NCBI RefSeq assembly: GCF_048773025.1
Contig: NC_133540.1
Coordinates: 76,821,501-76,885,500 of the forward strand
DNA: 64,000 nucleotides
Source of the DNA: Camelus bactrianus
Lineage: Eukaryota; Chordata; Mammalia; Artiodactyla; Camelidae
Direction of reading: 5' to 3'
Part shown: positions 47,575 to 59,319 of the stretch, in pieces
How positions within the stretch are numbered: position 1 is the stretch's first letter
Layout of the letters: the number at the start of each line of letters is the position of its first letter
Position numbers and translations under genes: made by a program
Notes under the pieces: model-generated
The model's database searches: none
Seen by the model: the letters and a program-made list of their open reading frames with translations, nothing else
What the model was told of the DNA's origin: nothing

Positions 47575-50500
47575 ATCTACATACAATTTCTTTAATATGA
47601 TAAAATTGGTCATTGTTAACTGGTTACTGGAATTTCCTGGTGGTTATATGGAGCACTGAATTGTTATATTTTGAAGTTTACACTGAAGAAGAAAAAAAAA
47701 GTTTTCATAAACAATAGAAATCGTTCATTTAATTTGTAAAATAATAATAACGTAGGCAGAACATGGAATACTGAACTTTCATGTCTGGGGAGTAGATTGA
47801 AGCGGAACAAATGATATACTTACTACAGGTCATATTCAAGATCTCAGCACTACGTGAGCTCCACAGAAGTTAAGGAGTGCAAATCATGATAGTTGTGCAG
47901 CACATGATAAGTTAATTTATCATGTCAACAGGAGAACATTACTTCCTTTTATGTAGGATCAGCTTTCTTTCAGGCAATTCAGGGCAGAGCAACTGATAAA
48001 TCAGCATGAGTTCAGGTACTGCTTTGAGCCAAGTATTTACATTTTTATTTGAGATGGGGTCAAATGTAGCTAATATATTTTAAAAGAAAAATCTCATTTC
48101 TGGGTACTTGGAAAAATAATAGTTCCCTGTTCATTTTGGTTCTAGAATGGCCATTACTCTATATTTTGAATCACAAGGTAAAGAAACATAATTAATGATA
48201 ATAATTTCAAAATTTTCTCTGACTCTTTTCTTGACACCCTTCCTTTTCTTGGTTTTCTTGAAACAACACTTCCTTATTACTGGATCTGTGGTAGCAAGGG
48301 CCTGTCCTCTCTCTGCTGCCTTTCTTTTTCTACACTGACTCTCCCTTGGCTCACTTATTTTCAAATCCTCAAATGGAGGACATCCTTCTCTTACACTGAC
48401 ATCAGTGAAATGGAGAGCATTCAGGGAGGTACAAATAAGCTATGGCAATCAGATATTACCGCCTTGCAAGCAGCCTACAGAGAAAACCCGAAGATACTAA
48501 ACTTAGCAAAAGACTCACAAAATCCAACTAGCTTACTAAATCTCATAATTATGTCAAACCAAACACTCTTCAGACCCCAAATTAACATCAATCTAGAACT
48601 TAAGTCGCTTTATATTATAGACTCATAGAACAAATAATGTTTAGAGTAAAAGAGAAATTATTTCCTAAATTATTCATAAGGAATCTACAAAAACTAAAAG
48701 CATGGATATAAAATTGAAAATATTCAACTCATACATAACCATACTGGTAGCCTACAGCTGAAGGAATTGGAAAGAAACCAAAATCTTAACACAAGAGACT
48801 TGATGGCTTTGAAAACAAGTGCAATGGAAGATATTCTACTGGAATGAAACCAATTTACTCCACCAGATAATCTAAGGAAATAACCACTGAGAACTGTCTC
48901 TATTAAAACTAGCAATAAGCACAAACTTATTTAAGCCAACTATTCCAGATGTGCACCCATGGGCACAAAACCAAAAATCAGATGGTGTGACCTGAGTACC
49001 AAAGAAAAAAACCTTAAAAAGCACCACAAACAGAAAAAAAAGGGCAGTTGATCTTAATGCCATACAACAGATGGCAAGAAATGTAGAAACAATTATTTTT
49101 CATACCTTGTGCCAAGATTGGAGAGGAAAAGAAGCAATAAACATTCTCATTTGTGGTAAGAAAGTATAATGTTGTCAAATCTAGAATATTCTGCAGTCTT
49201 TTTCAAAATAATTAAAACCCTGAGACGTAAATATTTATTTTAAACCAGAACATACATTTTAATTGAGCAAAATTATTTACAATGAGTTGCATTTCTCTGC
49301 CTATGATCAATGTATATATAGGGTTTGATGCTGCTCTCAAAAAACCATCTCTTTAGTAACAACACAGTGAAAGGAAGAATGTATGGAATTTACTCTGTCA
49401 TAGGATAAATGATGGAATTTTTTATTTAACATTTTACTGTTTTACTTCCTAATTGTCATGATTTATTTAGCACCAATTATGAAGAGCTGAGTACAAAGAT
49501 TTATGTGTTTTTCTTATTGTTCACTGCAGGTGAGCAATGGTATAACACAGGTTAAGATGGTGCAAGACTACAGTGGACCAGTTTAACACCATCTTAGCGT
49601 CATTTGGTAATATGAATTGACAGTAACATATAATTTATTCTTAATGACCTAGATATGAAGAATCCATGGAATCATTTAATAATGCCTGCCCACCAGTACT
49701 TTGGCACTCAAGATAATAGCTTCCAGTAATCTGAGGGCATCTATACAGAGAAGATAAACCAATGGTGATATTACTCAAGAAAATGCAAATGAAGAATATA
49801 TGTATAGAACAAGTATACAAAGACATAATGCATAGTAAAGCAAAACAGCAAAGCCTTTGATTTATCTGTTGATTTGATTATGTGCCATTGCTTTCCAATG
49901 TGTTTCTAATTAGTGTGGAATAGTAACAGACACAATACACAGAATGTCATATACGTTGCACATGTAATCTTTATGCTCATAACAATTTCTTTCTAAAAGA
50001 GTACTTATGCTTATTGAGGTTACATAAGTTGATAAAAGTAACACAACTAATAAGCCACAAGACAGAAATAAAAAATTATTCATGTATTTTATTAGTCCAA
50101 GGAAAACTCAAGAAAATATAAGGAACTGTCTATGTACCAACTCTGAAATAACAAATAAGACATGTTCATTTTATCTGCAACAGTATGTTGTTGGAAATCA
50201 TTAAGACATCCATTGCGAATCTTTAAAAATTCTCCCCAAATATTATACCAGGTATCAATATCAATGGTTTGTTAGGATATACACGGTTTTGAAATTGAGT
50301 TTTGTCCTTGAAGACTTAATTAGGCCAGATGGTTAATTCAAATGGATGAACTTCTAAGCTGAAAGACAACCAATGTTTTTATTTTCAAAAGTATCTCTCA
50401 CGCAAAATAAACTAACAGCAATGCCGCAGGAATTACAGACTATAGGAGCACTGTAGGCGTAAACAAATGGCTTACAAGGAATTTGAAGCTATAATATTTT

Positions 50501-51165
50501 GCTTTTTCAGTATGTCTACTTCATATTTTGACAGCTTAAATAGCTTTGCAACTGCAAATTAAAATGCTCTATGTTACCAGGCAGGTAATATAAACATGTG
50601 ACTAGGCTGATGTCTTACAATAGGGAGTGGTGGATATGTACATCCAGCCTAAATACTATTCAAGGTATTTTTAACCATTATTCTTAACAGGAAGCACTAA
50701 TAATATTAATAATAAGATATATGTCAATACATATATTACACATTCTATAGGTATTAACCTCATTTTATAGATATAGTAATTAACTGAATAATACAGTAAT
50801 TAATAACTGAATCAATCCACTCATTCATCAAATTTATGCTGAAGTTTTACATTCTGAATACCATGGTTCTTAAAAACACATCTAGATAGATGATTATGCT
50901 TTACATGAAGCTACCACAAAAAATTTGAGGATCTAAATATTTTATGAAAACTTTATTGAGTATCATTTGGGATTTAAGATACTATGCTTTCACTATGTAC
51001 TTCGTATTTGGTATAATGGCATAAACATCATAAGCCCCACGGGATGCTTGATAACTAATTTAAACATTTAATTGGTCTTCCACTATGGTGCTATGCTAAG
51101 GATCAGTATCACACTTCCATGGATCCCTATGATTTACTAATAATAAAGTGATCATGTTACCATAT
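47575..51165. other. no gene recognised; unassigned block at 48130-49160
   Basis: 48130-49160 is somewhat unlike its surroundings. It has a 77-codon minus frame rich in K and R and a 72-codon plus frame, and reads like an old, decayed retrocopy or unlisted repeat, but I cannot name it. 50160-50640 is repeat-free, with a GCAAATTAAAATGC block, and may be weakly constrained. Otherwise plain. Confidence 0.4.
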
Positions 51166-51171
51166 ACACTC

Positions 51172-51245
51172 TAAAATATAACGTGTAGGAAGCTGCCCAG
51201 CTAGCTCAGTCAGTAGAGCATGAGACTCTTAAAATATAACATGTA
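51172..51245 (+). pseudogene. retroposed 5' half of tRNA-Lys with target duplications
   Basis: 51195-51231 matches tRNA-Lys(CTT) positions 1-37. It runs from the acceptor strand through the D arm (TAGCTCAGTC.GTAGAGC) and the 5' side of the anticodon stem (TGAGA) to the anticodon loop CTCTTA. Only two bases differ from the usual mammalian sequence as I recall it. Both are G to A at former CpGs. The copy stops in the anticodon loop. It is flanked by TAAAATATAACGTGTA (51172-51187) and TAAAATATAACATGTA (51230-51245), one mismatch in 16. Seven extra bases, GGAAGCT (51188-51194), precede the tRNA. There is no A tail. It fits the class of tailless retropseudogenes made by L1 machinery. It cannot make a tRNA. 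Confidence 0.88.
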
Positions 51246-52490
51246 CTATGAATTCAATGGTAATGACTTTGCTATGGCAATGTGCAGGATATAACGCAAA
51301 ATGGTAAATAGAAAATTTTGAATGCTAAGGAGTAAGAGAATATGATAAACTGGTCTCATCCCAGTAGGTGCTATTTTACTAAGTGTCGTAACTTGTAAAG
51401 AACTCAGTTCAGAATAGTCAGTATAAGGTTAAGAGGATGTGATCTCCTTGTGGATAGCTCTAACCAGTAATTGAAGCCTATTTCATTCTGTACCATCTGT
51501 AGACTCCATGTGGTCCTAGAACATAGAAAGCAGAATCAGACCTTTAAGTATGGATTAATAATGCTACTCCATGGTCTGTCATAATTTACTGCAGCTACAA
51601 ATGTTATCGAGGAAAGCTGGTATTTAAAGTACCCATTCAAATAAAATACAAAGCCAACATTATAAAGAGTGATACTTTAGAAGTATTCATGCAATTTTCA
51701 GCATGTTAATGTCTACTTTCTAAGTTATTGGAATGTTTTCTCTGATGTGTTGATTGTGTGCTTTCATAAAGTAATATTTCTTTTTGTTTCCTTCCCCACT
51801 ATTCCTGTTTTCCTCCAGCATGGATGCCAGTCAGTGCAATCAAATTTGTCCATTTTACTATTTTTTGTCCCAATTTCTGGTACCAAAATCTTCTGTATAA
51901 GAAAGGAGAATAGAAAAGGTGTCTGGGAAGTTTGGTTTTAATCCTCTATTTGGGAAAGCGCTCATCTATATCTTCATTGTGTCTTACAAAAATAATCAAT
52001 TCTGTGATAAAACCCAGCACTTGTAACCCCTCATGTGTACCCAGAATGGAACAGCTCATAACTACAGAATTTTACTTGGGAATTTGTAAGAAACAGTTGC
52101 TCCCACTTGAGCTATTCAGAGATGACTACAATTATTAGTCAGCTTATTGGACTCCAGAAGTTGCAATAATAAAAGCACATTCCACAACAACTTGGAAAGT
52201 GAAAATATCATGGATATTGTTTTGCTCCCCCTCCTTTTGAGCCCCTTGGGGATTTTTGGTCAAACATCCACTCCTGCCTAAACCATTCCTCCCACAGACA
52301 AATCACCTGGATAATTGAATGTTCATTCTGAAACACGCAAGAGGAAAAACAACCAAAAATAACACACAGTGACTCAAAGTCATTAAAAGAAACATTTCTG
52401 ATTTGGCTTCGTATTCACCACGCATACTTCTAAAGGCTTTGGATCTTGAGTCAAACTACACTGAGTAAGCATTTGTTCCTTTATTGTTAT

Positions 52491-52539
52491 GGGTGTGTGT
52501 GGGTGAGGGTGTGTGTGGGTGGTGTAGTGTATGTGTGTT
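52491..52539 (+). repeat. G/T-rich simple repeat
   Basis: Imperfect (GT)n with GGGT and GGGTGAGGGT steps. Four GGG-type tracts occur, so it may fold as a quadruplex. Confidence 0.85.
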
Positions 52540-53615
52540 GAATAGGTACACTGAAAGGCAAGAAGTGAAACTTCTTTACCCTTTAAGTCTTGGCTAGCTA
52601 GTTATACAGGGAGACTTTATTCTCCTGCCCCAAAGAGGCATAAATAACAACAGGCCTGATGAGAGAGAAGTACATAAGCCACCCTCTCATAGGCTGAATT
52701 CCTTTCTAATAAGGTCTTCTTAGTGATTTTCTTTTTCCTTTGGTCCAGGTGCAAGCTATTACTCTGTTTGTGACAACAAACATGTGATCTTCGCCAGAAT
52801 ATTTACCAAGTACAGGTGGCCTTACAAAATAGGCTTTGGAATAGATATTAGAAAGCAGAAAAACAGCAGTCTGTCAAAGAGATTTGCCTCAAAATTGTTT
52901 TACTTACAATTACAATGTTCTGTCATTCAGAGATCATACATTCTGCCTGAACTCATCTTCTTTACTATCAACATTATTAATACATATTATTTTATCTTAT
53001 CATTCAAAAATGCTCACCAAAGCCACTATCAACTGTTTTCATTACATTTATACAGATCAAAAAAGGGTTGCAATGTAATCATATCTGAAATTTAGGCAGA
53101 CTTAAATGATTAGCCTTTTTTCAAGCTTATTAATTGTGAATAGAGCTTTGTTTCCACAGAAATGATTTGGAGAAATCAATACAAAGAAGAAATAAATATC
53201 AGAAAAATGATTTGAAAATGGAGATCAGTGACCCATATCCCTATTTTTATATCCCTCTTTTTACCTTTTATTTTTCATTTTTGAACCACATCATAAATGC
53301 CACATATAACAAACTGCCTGACACTGTCCCTGGCAAATTGTTGTTGCATTATGGAAGTTCTCTGAATTCATGTGATTTTGCCCAAAACAGGTATTTTGCA
53401 CATATACCCAACTTCAGTTTTTCTAAAAGATCCAAAAATTTTTTCCTTTTTGAAAAAATTAAGAAATGTGACTGCAAAAAAGGAGACAAAATATATGTCT
53501 TTGTGTTTTATAGCACTGAAAGACAATTATCTAGAGTTGAATGTATATTGTGCAACTTTGACCTATAAATTTTCTTAAATCTCCATAGTGTATTTTACAA
53601 AATGGTTTTTTTTTT

Positions 53616-53657
53616 GAAGTTACAGTTACAGTTACTAATGAAGTTACAGTTACTAAT
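53616..53657. repeat. short tandem duplication, GAAGTTACAGTTACTAAT unit
   Basis: The 18-base unit at 53640-53657 is preceded by the same unit with an extra ACAGTT (53616-53639). The extra hexamer is itself an internal slippage repeat. Confidence 0.9.
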
Positions 53658-55914
53658 GAAAGTAGTTTTGAAGTCAGCACGGGTTAAAACACTTTGCTGT
53701 GTCTAAATCAATAGATTATATTACTAAAGATTGTCATGTCTAATAGTTTGTAAAACTATTTATAAAACAAATGACAATGTAAGTTAGTCTTGGAGTTAAA
53801 AACTTTGTTTTAAATTATGTTTACATTCTACTTACGAGATTTGTTTTTAAGGATACCTCATTATCCTAAGAAAATCATGCAACCTTTCTTTTTAAGATTC
53901 CTTACCTTAAAAAGCTGCATTTGAGAAACTTTTCCAAAAATTACATTTTTCTTCAAACATAAAAAAATCAATACCCCAGAACTCGTTTATAAAATATTAA
54001 ATAAGAATAATGCTTAGTGCCTTGTAGCAAGACTCAAATATAAATTTCCAAATCTTGTTAAATTAAATAACCACTTTGTTTGGGTTTGACCTCCAAAAAT
54101 AAATAATTTCTTTTTTTAAAGGTTGCCAGTATTGTTTAATTCTAAAATGTGCTAGAAAAGGCTATTCACTTTTCCACTATTTCTACATTTTCCTTCTTTA
54201 TGAAAATATCTTTCAGATTCTTGATATTTTCCAATTGGCAAGAAAATAAATCTTTCAAAACTTAAAGCCATTCAAAATTTTGAAAATCTGCTGAATAACT
54301 TGAGATGGTAATATGTGTTTACATATCTTTCTGATGATTTTAAAATATAAATATGAAATACATGACTACAACATCCATAAAAATTGAACCCAAGTCAGAA
54401 AGTATGAAGTCTCAGTACAGGTGGCTAATTAGATTGTTTTCCATGTTACTTTTATTTAAATACATATAACATATGTGACATTATAAATTATGTCAAATGA
54501 GTCTGATGACTAGACATTGCATAAAAAGTTAAAATCAAAGATTTTCAAATATTTTTAAAAGTTTAGAAAAATCCCAATTTAGCAAACTATAATTTGTTAG
54601 TTTATCTATTGATAAATGAAATAAATCTCATGTCTATTTTCTACAAAGTGAAAAGCCATGATTTCCACTTAGCTTGGATCTGTTTCTTCATATATAAATG
54701 CAGGTGCACAACCATATTTATACACAAAATTACCACCCCACTCACCATCCCCAATTTCCCTTTACCACAATCATTTAAAATAAATTTTAAGAGAGTATAA
54801 CTATAATAGAATTTCAACAGAGAATACCATCAATTGAAAATATTCATATTAAGGATAAAAATGAATTCATTATTCAAGGATAATGCAAACAAAAGCCAAC
54901 AGTAGAGTTACATTAACAACAACAAAAAAGGTATAAATTAAATTAACCCCAGCACATCTCACCAAGAAATTAACTTTACTAACTGAATATTTAAGGTAAG
55001 ATAAAGATCACTGAATAAGCACATACGTCATAGGAAATACTGACCATAATAAAGGAACTCAACTACTCACTTAAGATTTTAGATAACTAGTCTAGAATAA
55101 GTCTTTTTATGTAAACTATGCCCTTCAGGTATTTAGAAAGTTCAAATACTTTACGGTTCCCAATTTTATATCTCTGCTGTAAGTTAATGTTGCAATAATA
55201 TTGATGAATTTAGTCCCCATTAAAATTATTGGCTGATTATGAGAATATTTTATGTAAACTTACTTACTACACTACTGATCATCTATCTTTCAGTATTTTG
55301 CCTTTTTTTAAATTTCATTTTCTCAAAAACATAAAGATTTTTTCCAATATACAAGGTTTAAAGTGGCATCAAATAGTTTCTAAAAGAACTACAGTAGAGA
55401 ATTTTCAATATCTCATTGAATAAAGTAAATAAGCCACAGTAATAATTTGACATATGCTTGCATTGTTAAGAAAAAGAAATAGGGGGCATAGAAGCTTTAA
55501 CTTTACTTTTAATTAATGTATAAAAGTAGGAGAATACATAAAATGATTAATATTTCTTGATCTCACAAAATGTAAAATAATGGCTATTTTATTCCAGAAT
55601 TGTATAGCACAGACTGTTCTCTCACAGTTTATGATAGTGCATTTTCTTCCTGCTATAAGGAAAACTCCTTCCTGAGGTGAGAAAATAGGGACAAATTTTG
55701 GTGGGAAGCAATGCTTTCACTGTATTAAACAAAACCCAAAGAAGAAAATGAACAAAAATACCTATTTGCCAAATTCTAGGTTCATATTTCTAGCTGCACA
55801 AAGTGAAAACACTGCAATAAGGACAATGTGTAAAACCCAGCTAAAAAAGCAAAATTATCTAATGATATATGTACACACACACACACACAATCTTATAAGT
55901 AAGTAGCTTAACCC

Positions 55915-56345
55915 TATCAGTTAGCTTTTGGGAACTCACTGTCTTAAAACAGCAATCTTTAACTCACAGTTCTGTGTGTTGGCTAAGCCTGGGCACAGTC
56001 AGGCAGTTCTTTTGATTTGAGGTGGGTTCATTTATGGCTCTGTGGCCAATGAGGTAGCTGTGCTTGTGAGGGCTGGCTGGCTGCTGTGTGGGGAAACAGA
56101 GTAGACTAGACCCTGGTAAGGTCATCATCCAGCAGGCTTTTCCTCAGCCTGGTTCCTGTGGTAGCTGGGCAAGCTTGCCAGAGAGGCTCTTGAGGCCTAT
56201 GCTTGGAACTGGCACAATATTGCTTGTGCCATATTCTCTCATCCAAGGCAAGTTACACCACCAGCTCAGAATCAATAAGTGGAGAAACAGACTCCAACAC
56301 ATGATGGGAGAGCACCAACTACAAAATCATATTTCAAGCAGTGTG
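55915..56345 (-). mobile_element. old LTR-like interspersed repeat, unassigned
   Basis: On the + strand: 'TTTAACTCACAGTTCTGTGT', a G/C/T-rich middle with GGCTGGCTGGCTGC, then 'CTTGAGGCCTATGCTTGGAA' and 'CTGGCACAATATTGCTTGTG', then 'GGAGAAACAGACTCCAACAC'. This order is familiar from a common old mammalian repeat, probably an LTR read in antisense, but I cannot fix the name. The 93-codon plus frame at 56088-56369 lies in it and is not a host gene. Confidence 0.5.
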
Positions 56346-56349
56346 GATA

Positions 56350-57095
56350 CAACTATAGAAAATTTGTGACTTTTTTTTTGAAAATTACAATCTACAAGGA
56401 TAGATTGCATATATTCATCATTCCATAAATACTTGTTGGTTGAGTGGATAAGCGAATAAAGCATGAATAAGTGAATGACTGAATGAAGAAGAGGTGGAGT
56501 AATATAATTCTCCTCAGTAAGGTAATAACTTCATTAATGGACATGGTCTAAATCTCCGATGTTGATAATTTTCCTTCTTTATTTATACAGATATAGACTG
56601 TTTTTGATTAAACTGAGTATTTGTTTCCTTTTTCTAGTCTTTTCTATTTGCTTAACATTTTCTAAGTTTCTGTTTGCTATATTTTTAATATAATTAAATT
56701 ATATTAAAGAATATTGTTCAAACTCCTTTTTGAATAAAATGTTAACACTTTTGTTTCATAGTAATTGACCTCATTGAATTATTTCTGACCTCTAAATAGT
56801 TTTTTTTTCCTGTCTAATATTATCAAACTTAAAATTTATAAGGGATTAAAAAACATTGTTTTCATATATAAATAAGACTAATTGCTATCAAGTAAGAAGT
56901 TTTACACTGAGAAACCTTACTTTAGGCAAGCTTTCACTATATTTTCAACATCTATTCTTCCTTCTACATCAAAATAAAAAGAATTATTTGAATAGATTTT
57001 TACTTTTTACCAAATTGTATCTTCATTTCTGCTGGTGTAGTTTTATAAAATGAAGAGCACTCTGATAATGAGCTTTAAAAAAAAATTAGAAATCA
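56350..57095. other. no gene seen
   Basis: 56420-56495 has GAATGA/GAATAA-like repeats recalling an L2 or MIR tail. The rest is AT-rich and plain. Confidence 0.45.
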
Positions 57096-57099
57096 TTCC

Positions 57100-57700
57100 A
57101 AATTAAACATCTGCCCACATGCAACAAATCTCAAAGAAAAAGCACAGCTCAGTGAGGGCAAAAACAATGCAAAGATAATTCAATATGAAAGTAATTTTCA
57201 TATGAGCTTTGGCAATTTTGCTATATAGGACAGTGTAGACCTCAAAAGTATGATGGTAAATACTTGTTCAAATGCAAATGTGAAATGTATTAGTTTAGAA
57301 TGCATGCAGAATATGAACTTGATTTTGGCTGGCATTCTACTTTGGTAGGTCCACATGTTAAATTAGGTTCAGTCTCATAATTGCACCTGCATTTAGCATA
57401 GCAGTACAAAAAGACCAACGCTAGGTTACTGTTCAAGCACAGGAAAGGTACAGGGTTTTATGGTCCCTTAGCTTGCTTTACTGTGTGACACTATTAAAAT
57501 TTCCACAGAGCACAGCATTACACAGAGCTCAATCAGAAAAAGGGTAATGCCCCTTTGAGGGAGTTAGCTCATTTTCTTTTTATTGGTTGTAATGTGTGTG
57601 GTGCCAAGCCACTGGTTTCATCGTCATTGCTTTAAAGAGAAAAGCTCATCTAAGTCAACAAATAAATTAAAAGGTAGCTACATCTACGAAGTTCTTTTGC
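57100..57700. promoter_or_regulatory. candidate conserved non-coding element
   Basis: No repeat is recognisable. There is an octamer ATGCAAAT (about 57271), a TTTCATATGA block, and a dense non-repetitive stretch 'GGTTGTAATGTGTGTGGTGC' to 'TCATCGTCATTGCTTTAAAG'. There is no open frame. The call is from texture alone. Confidence 0.3.
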
Positions 57701-57704
57701 TTTT

Positions 57705-59095
57705 TGTCTACAAGAAATTTAGTTTTGTGGTAAAGTAATCTTGTTTCTTTCATTGTATTGTAATGGTGTTTCACAGCTGCCTCCTATGCCCTAGAGATGA
57801 AAGAAAAACAGAATTTGAATTTTAATCTCAAAATTCTCTGTGAATGAATCCATTCAGATTTAACTCAGATTAGGATTAACAAGATCATGTATAGTAACTT
57901 CCAAGAGATAGTATGTATGCAGTCTATTAATAGTATTCAGAAGTCTTCTCTGGCTACACATAGGCAATAATGTGTGCGTGTATGTGTGTGTGTGCATATG
58001 CTAGTGGACATACATATGGTATGACCTGCACATACAAATTAGTGTATGTACAGCATGTACTCATTACTTTGTTTCTCTACTGTGGTTACAAACTCAAGAC
58101 TTCCTTATTGAAAATGGAACCATTCTCTCTAATTTAAGCTGTAATATATTTCATTTATAATATACATGCAAATTAATATCTTTCAACTTGATAACCCCCA
58201 TTTGGCAAGTTGGTGAGTTTACATCAGAGTACAAAAATAATTTTACCATTAAATGAAACTCTCTAAAAATACCCACATAGGTAAGTTAACATGTGAGTAA
58301 TCATTGTGTATATGATTGTTATTTTTTCAAAAAACTTGGAAAAGTAGACAGTTAATAGTATTTTTTACATATGAGGATTCTTATATTCATAAATGTGGTT
58401 TCTCAAAGCATCCAAGAATGGAGAATCAAATTTTTCTCTTTGTCAACTAAACTCTTGACTCAGACTCACTGCCACAACAATTTGAAAGGTTGCTTTATCG
58501 ATGCCATCTTTGCTTTTGGTCAGGGCTCAGAATGACTTCACAGCAATATTACTTAACATAAAATACAAACCAACAGCTTCTTAGTAACAAATAAAAGTAT
58601 ATTTAAGTCATAATATATACGATTTCTCTTTTCATAAGTTAAATATTCTATATTTTATTTTATTTCTTTTTTCCCAGCTTCATTGAGGTATAATTGACCT
58701 ATACTTTACGTATTTATTTTCTCAAGCAGAAAATGTTTATCTAAAACATTTTGCAAATACAAGATTTCTAATGCCAAAATGAGCTATTGAGATTATCTCC
58801 TTGATCTCCCATTCATTCTGGGATTCCTTTTTATATGTCCCTAATATCTGCTTTTAAAAAATCGTCTGGGAATAAAAGTTCATTATATCATTAGGAAGAC
58901 CATGATTCTTTGTTTTCAAGGACTCATATTGAATTAATCTTCCTCACTTTGAGACTAACCCACCATTCATAGTTCTGCCCTGTGATACCAGAGTTCTTGA
59001 TTCCCCTCTACATGAGCTTCTCTCCAAATATTTAGTAGCAATTGTACCAACAAGAACAATAATAGTAATAACTAAAAATCATTGAGTAATTTCTT
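57705..59095. other. no gene seen; TG repeat and an L1 scrap
   Basis: A TG-rich tract lies at 57971-57995. 'CTTCATTGAGGTATAATTGA' at about 58678 is a short antisense L1 3' UTR scrap. Nothing else is supported. Confidence 0.5.
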
Positions 59096-59100
59096 CCAGG

Positions 59101-59316
59101 AACAGTTCTATATGCTTTGCACATATCTTTTAATGTTAACAACAATCCTACAAAGAAGACCCAGTTATTAATATTGTTTTATAGATGTGAGGAAATGGGA
59201 AAGGATATTGAAGTAATTTATCAAAGGTTAAGTAACTTGCCCAATGGCACTGGATCAAATCCAAGGATCCTGGATGCATAGCTCTTAAAGCTAACTATTG
59301 TACTGTAATAATACAG
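59101..59316 (-). mobile_element. MIR SINE
   Basis: On the + strand the antisense MIR landmarks are in order: 'TATGCTTTGCACATATCTTT', 'ACAACAATCCTACAAAGAAG', 'TTATAGATGTGAGGAAATGG', 'GGTTAAGTAACTTGCCCAAT', 'ATCAAATCCAAGGATCCTGG' and 'GCTCTTAAAGCTAACTATTG'. Confidence 0.85.
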
Positions 59317-59319
59317 CTC

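Larger units (their letters stand above)
51250..55910. other. no gene seen; a few simple repeats
   Basis: The G/T-rich tract (52491-52539) and a short tandem repeat (53616-53657) are listed separately. The 103- and 133-codon frames at 52784-53095 and 53167-53568 are I/F/Y/K-rich with no recognised domain and look like chance. A CA repeat lies at 55871-55889. Confidence 0.5.

Noticed and set aside
51195-51231. A functional tRNA-Lys gene
   Set aside because: Only positions 1-37 are present; the 3' half, T arm and acceptor 3' strand are missing and target duplications flank it.
53167-53568. 133-codon open frame as a gene
   Set aside because: Composition is F/Y/K/I-rich as expected by chance in AT-rich DNA; no domain, splice or promoter context, and a second frame overlaps it.
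56088-56369. 93-codon plus frame as a gene
   Set aside because: It lies in an old interspersed repeat.
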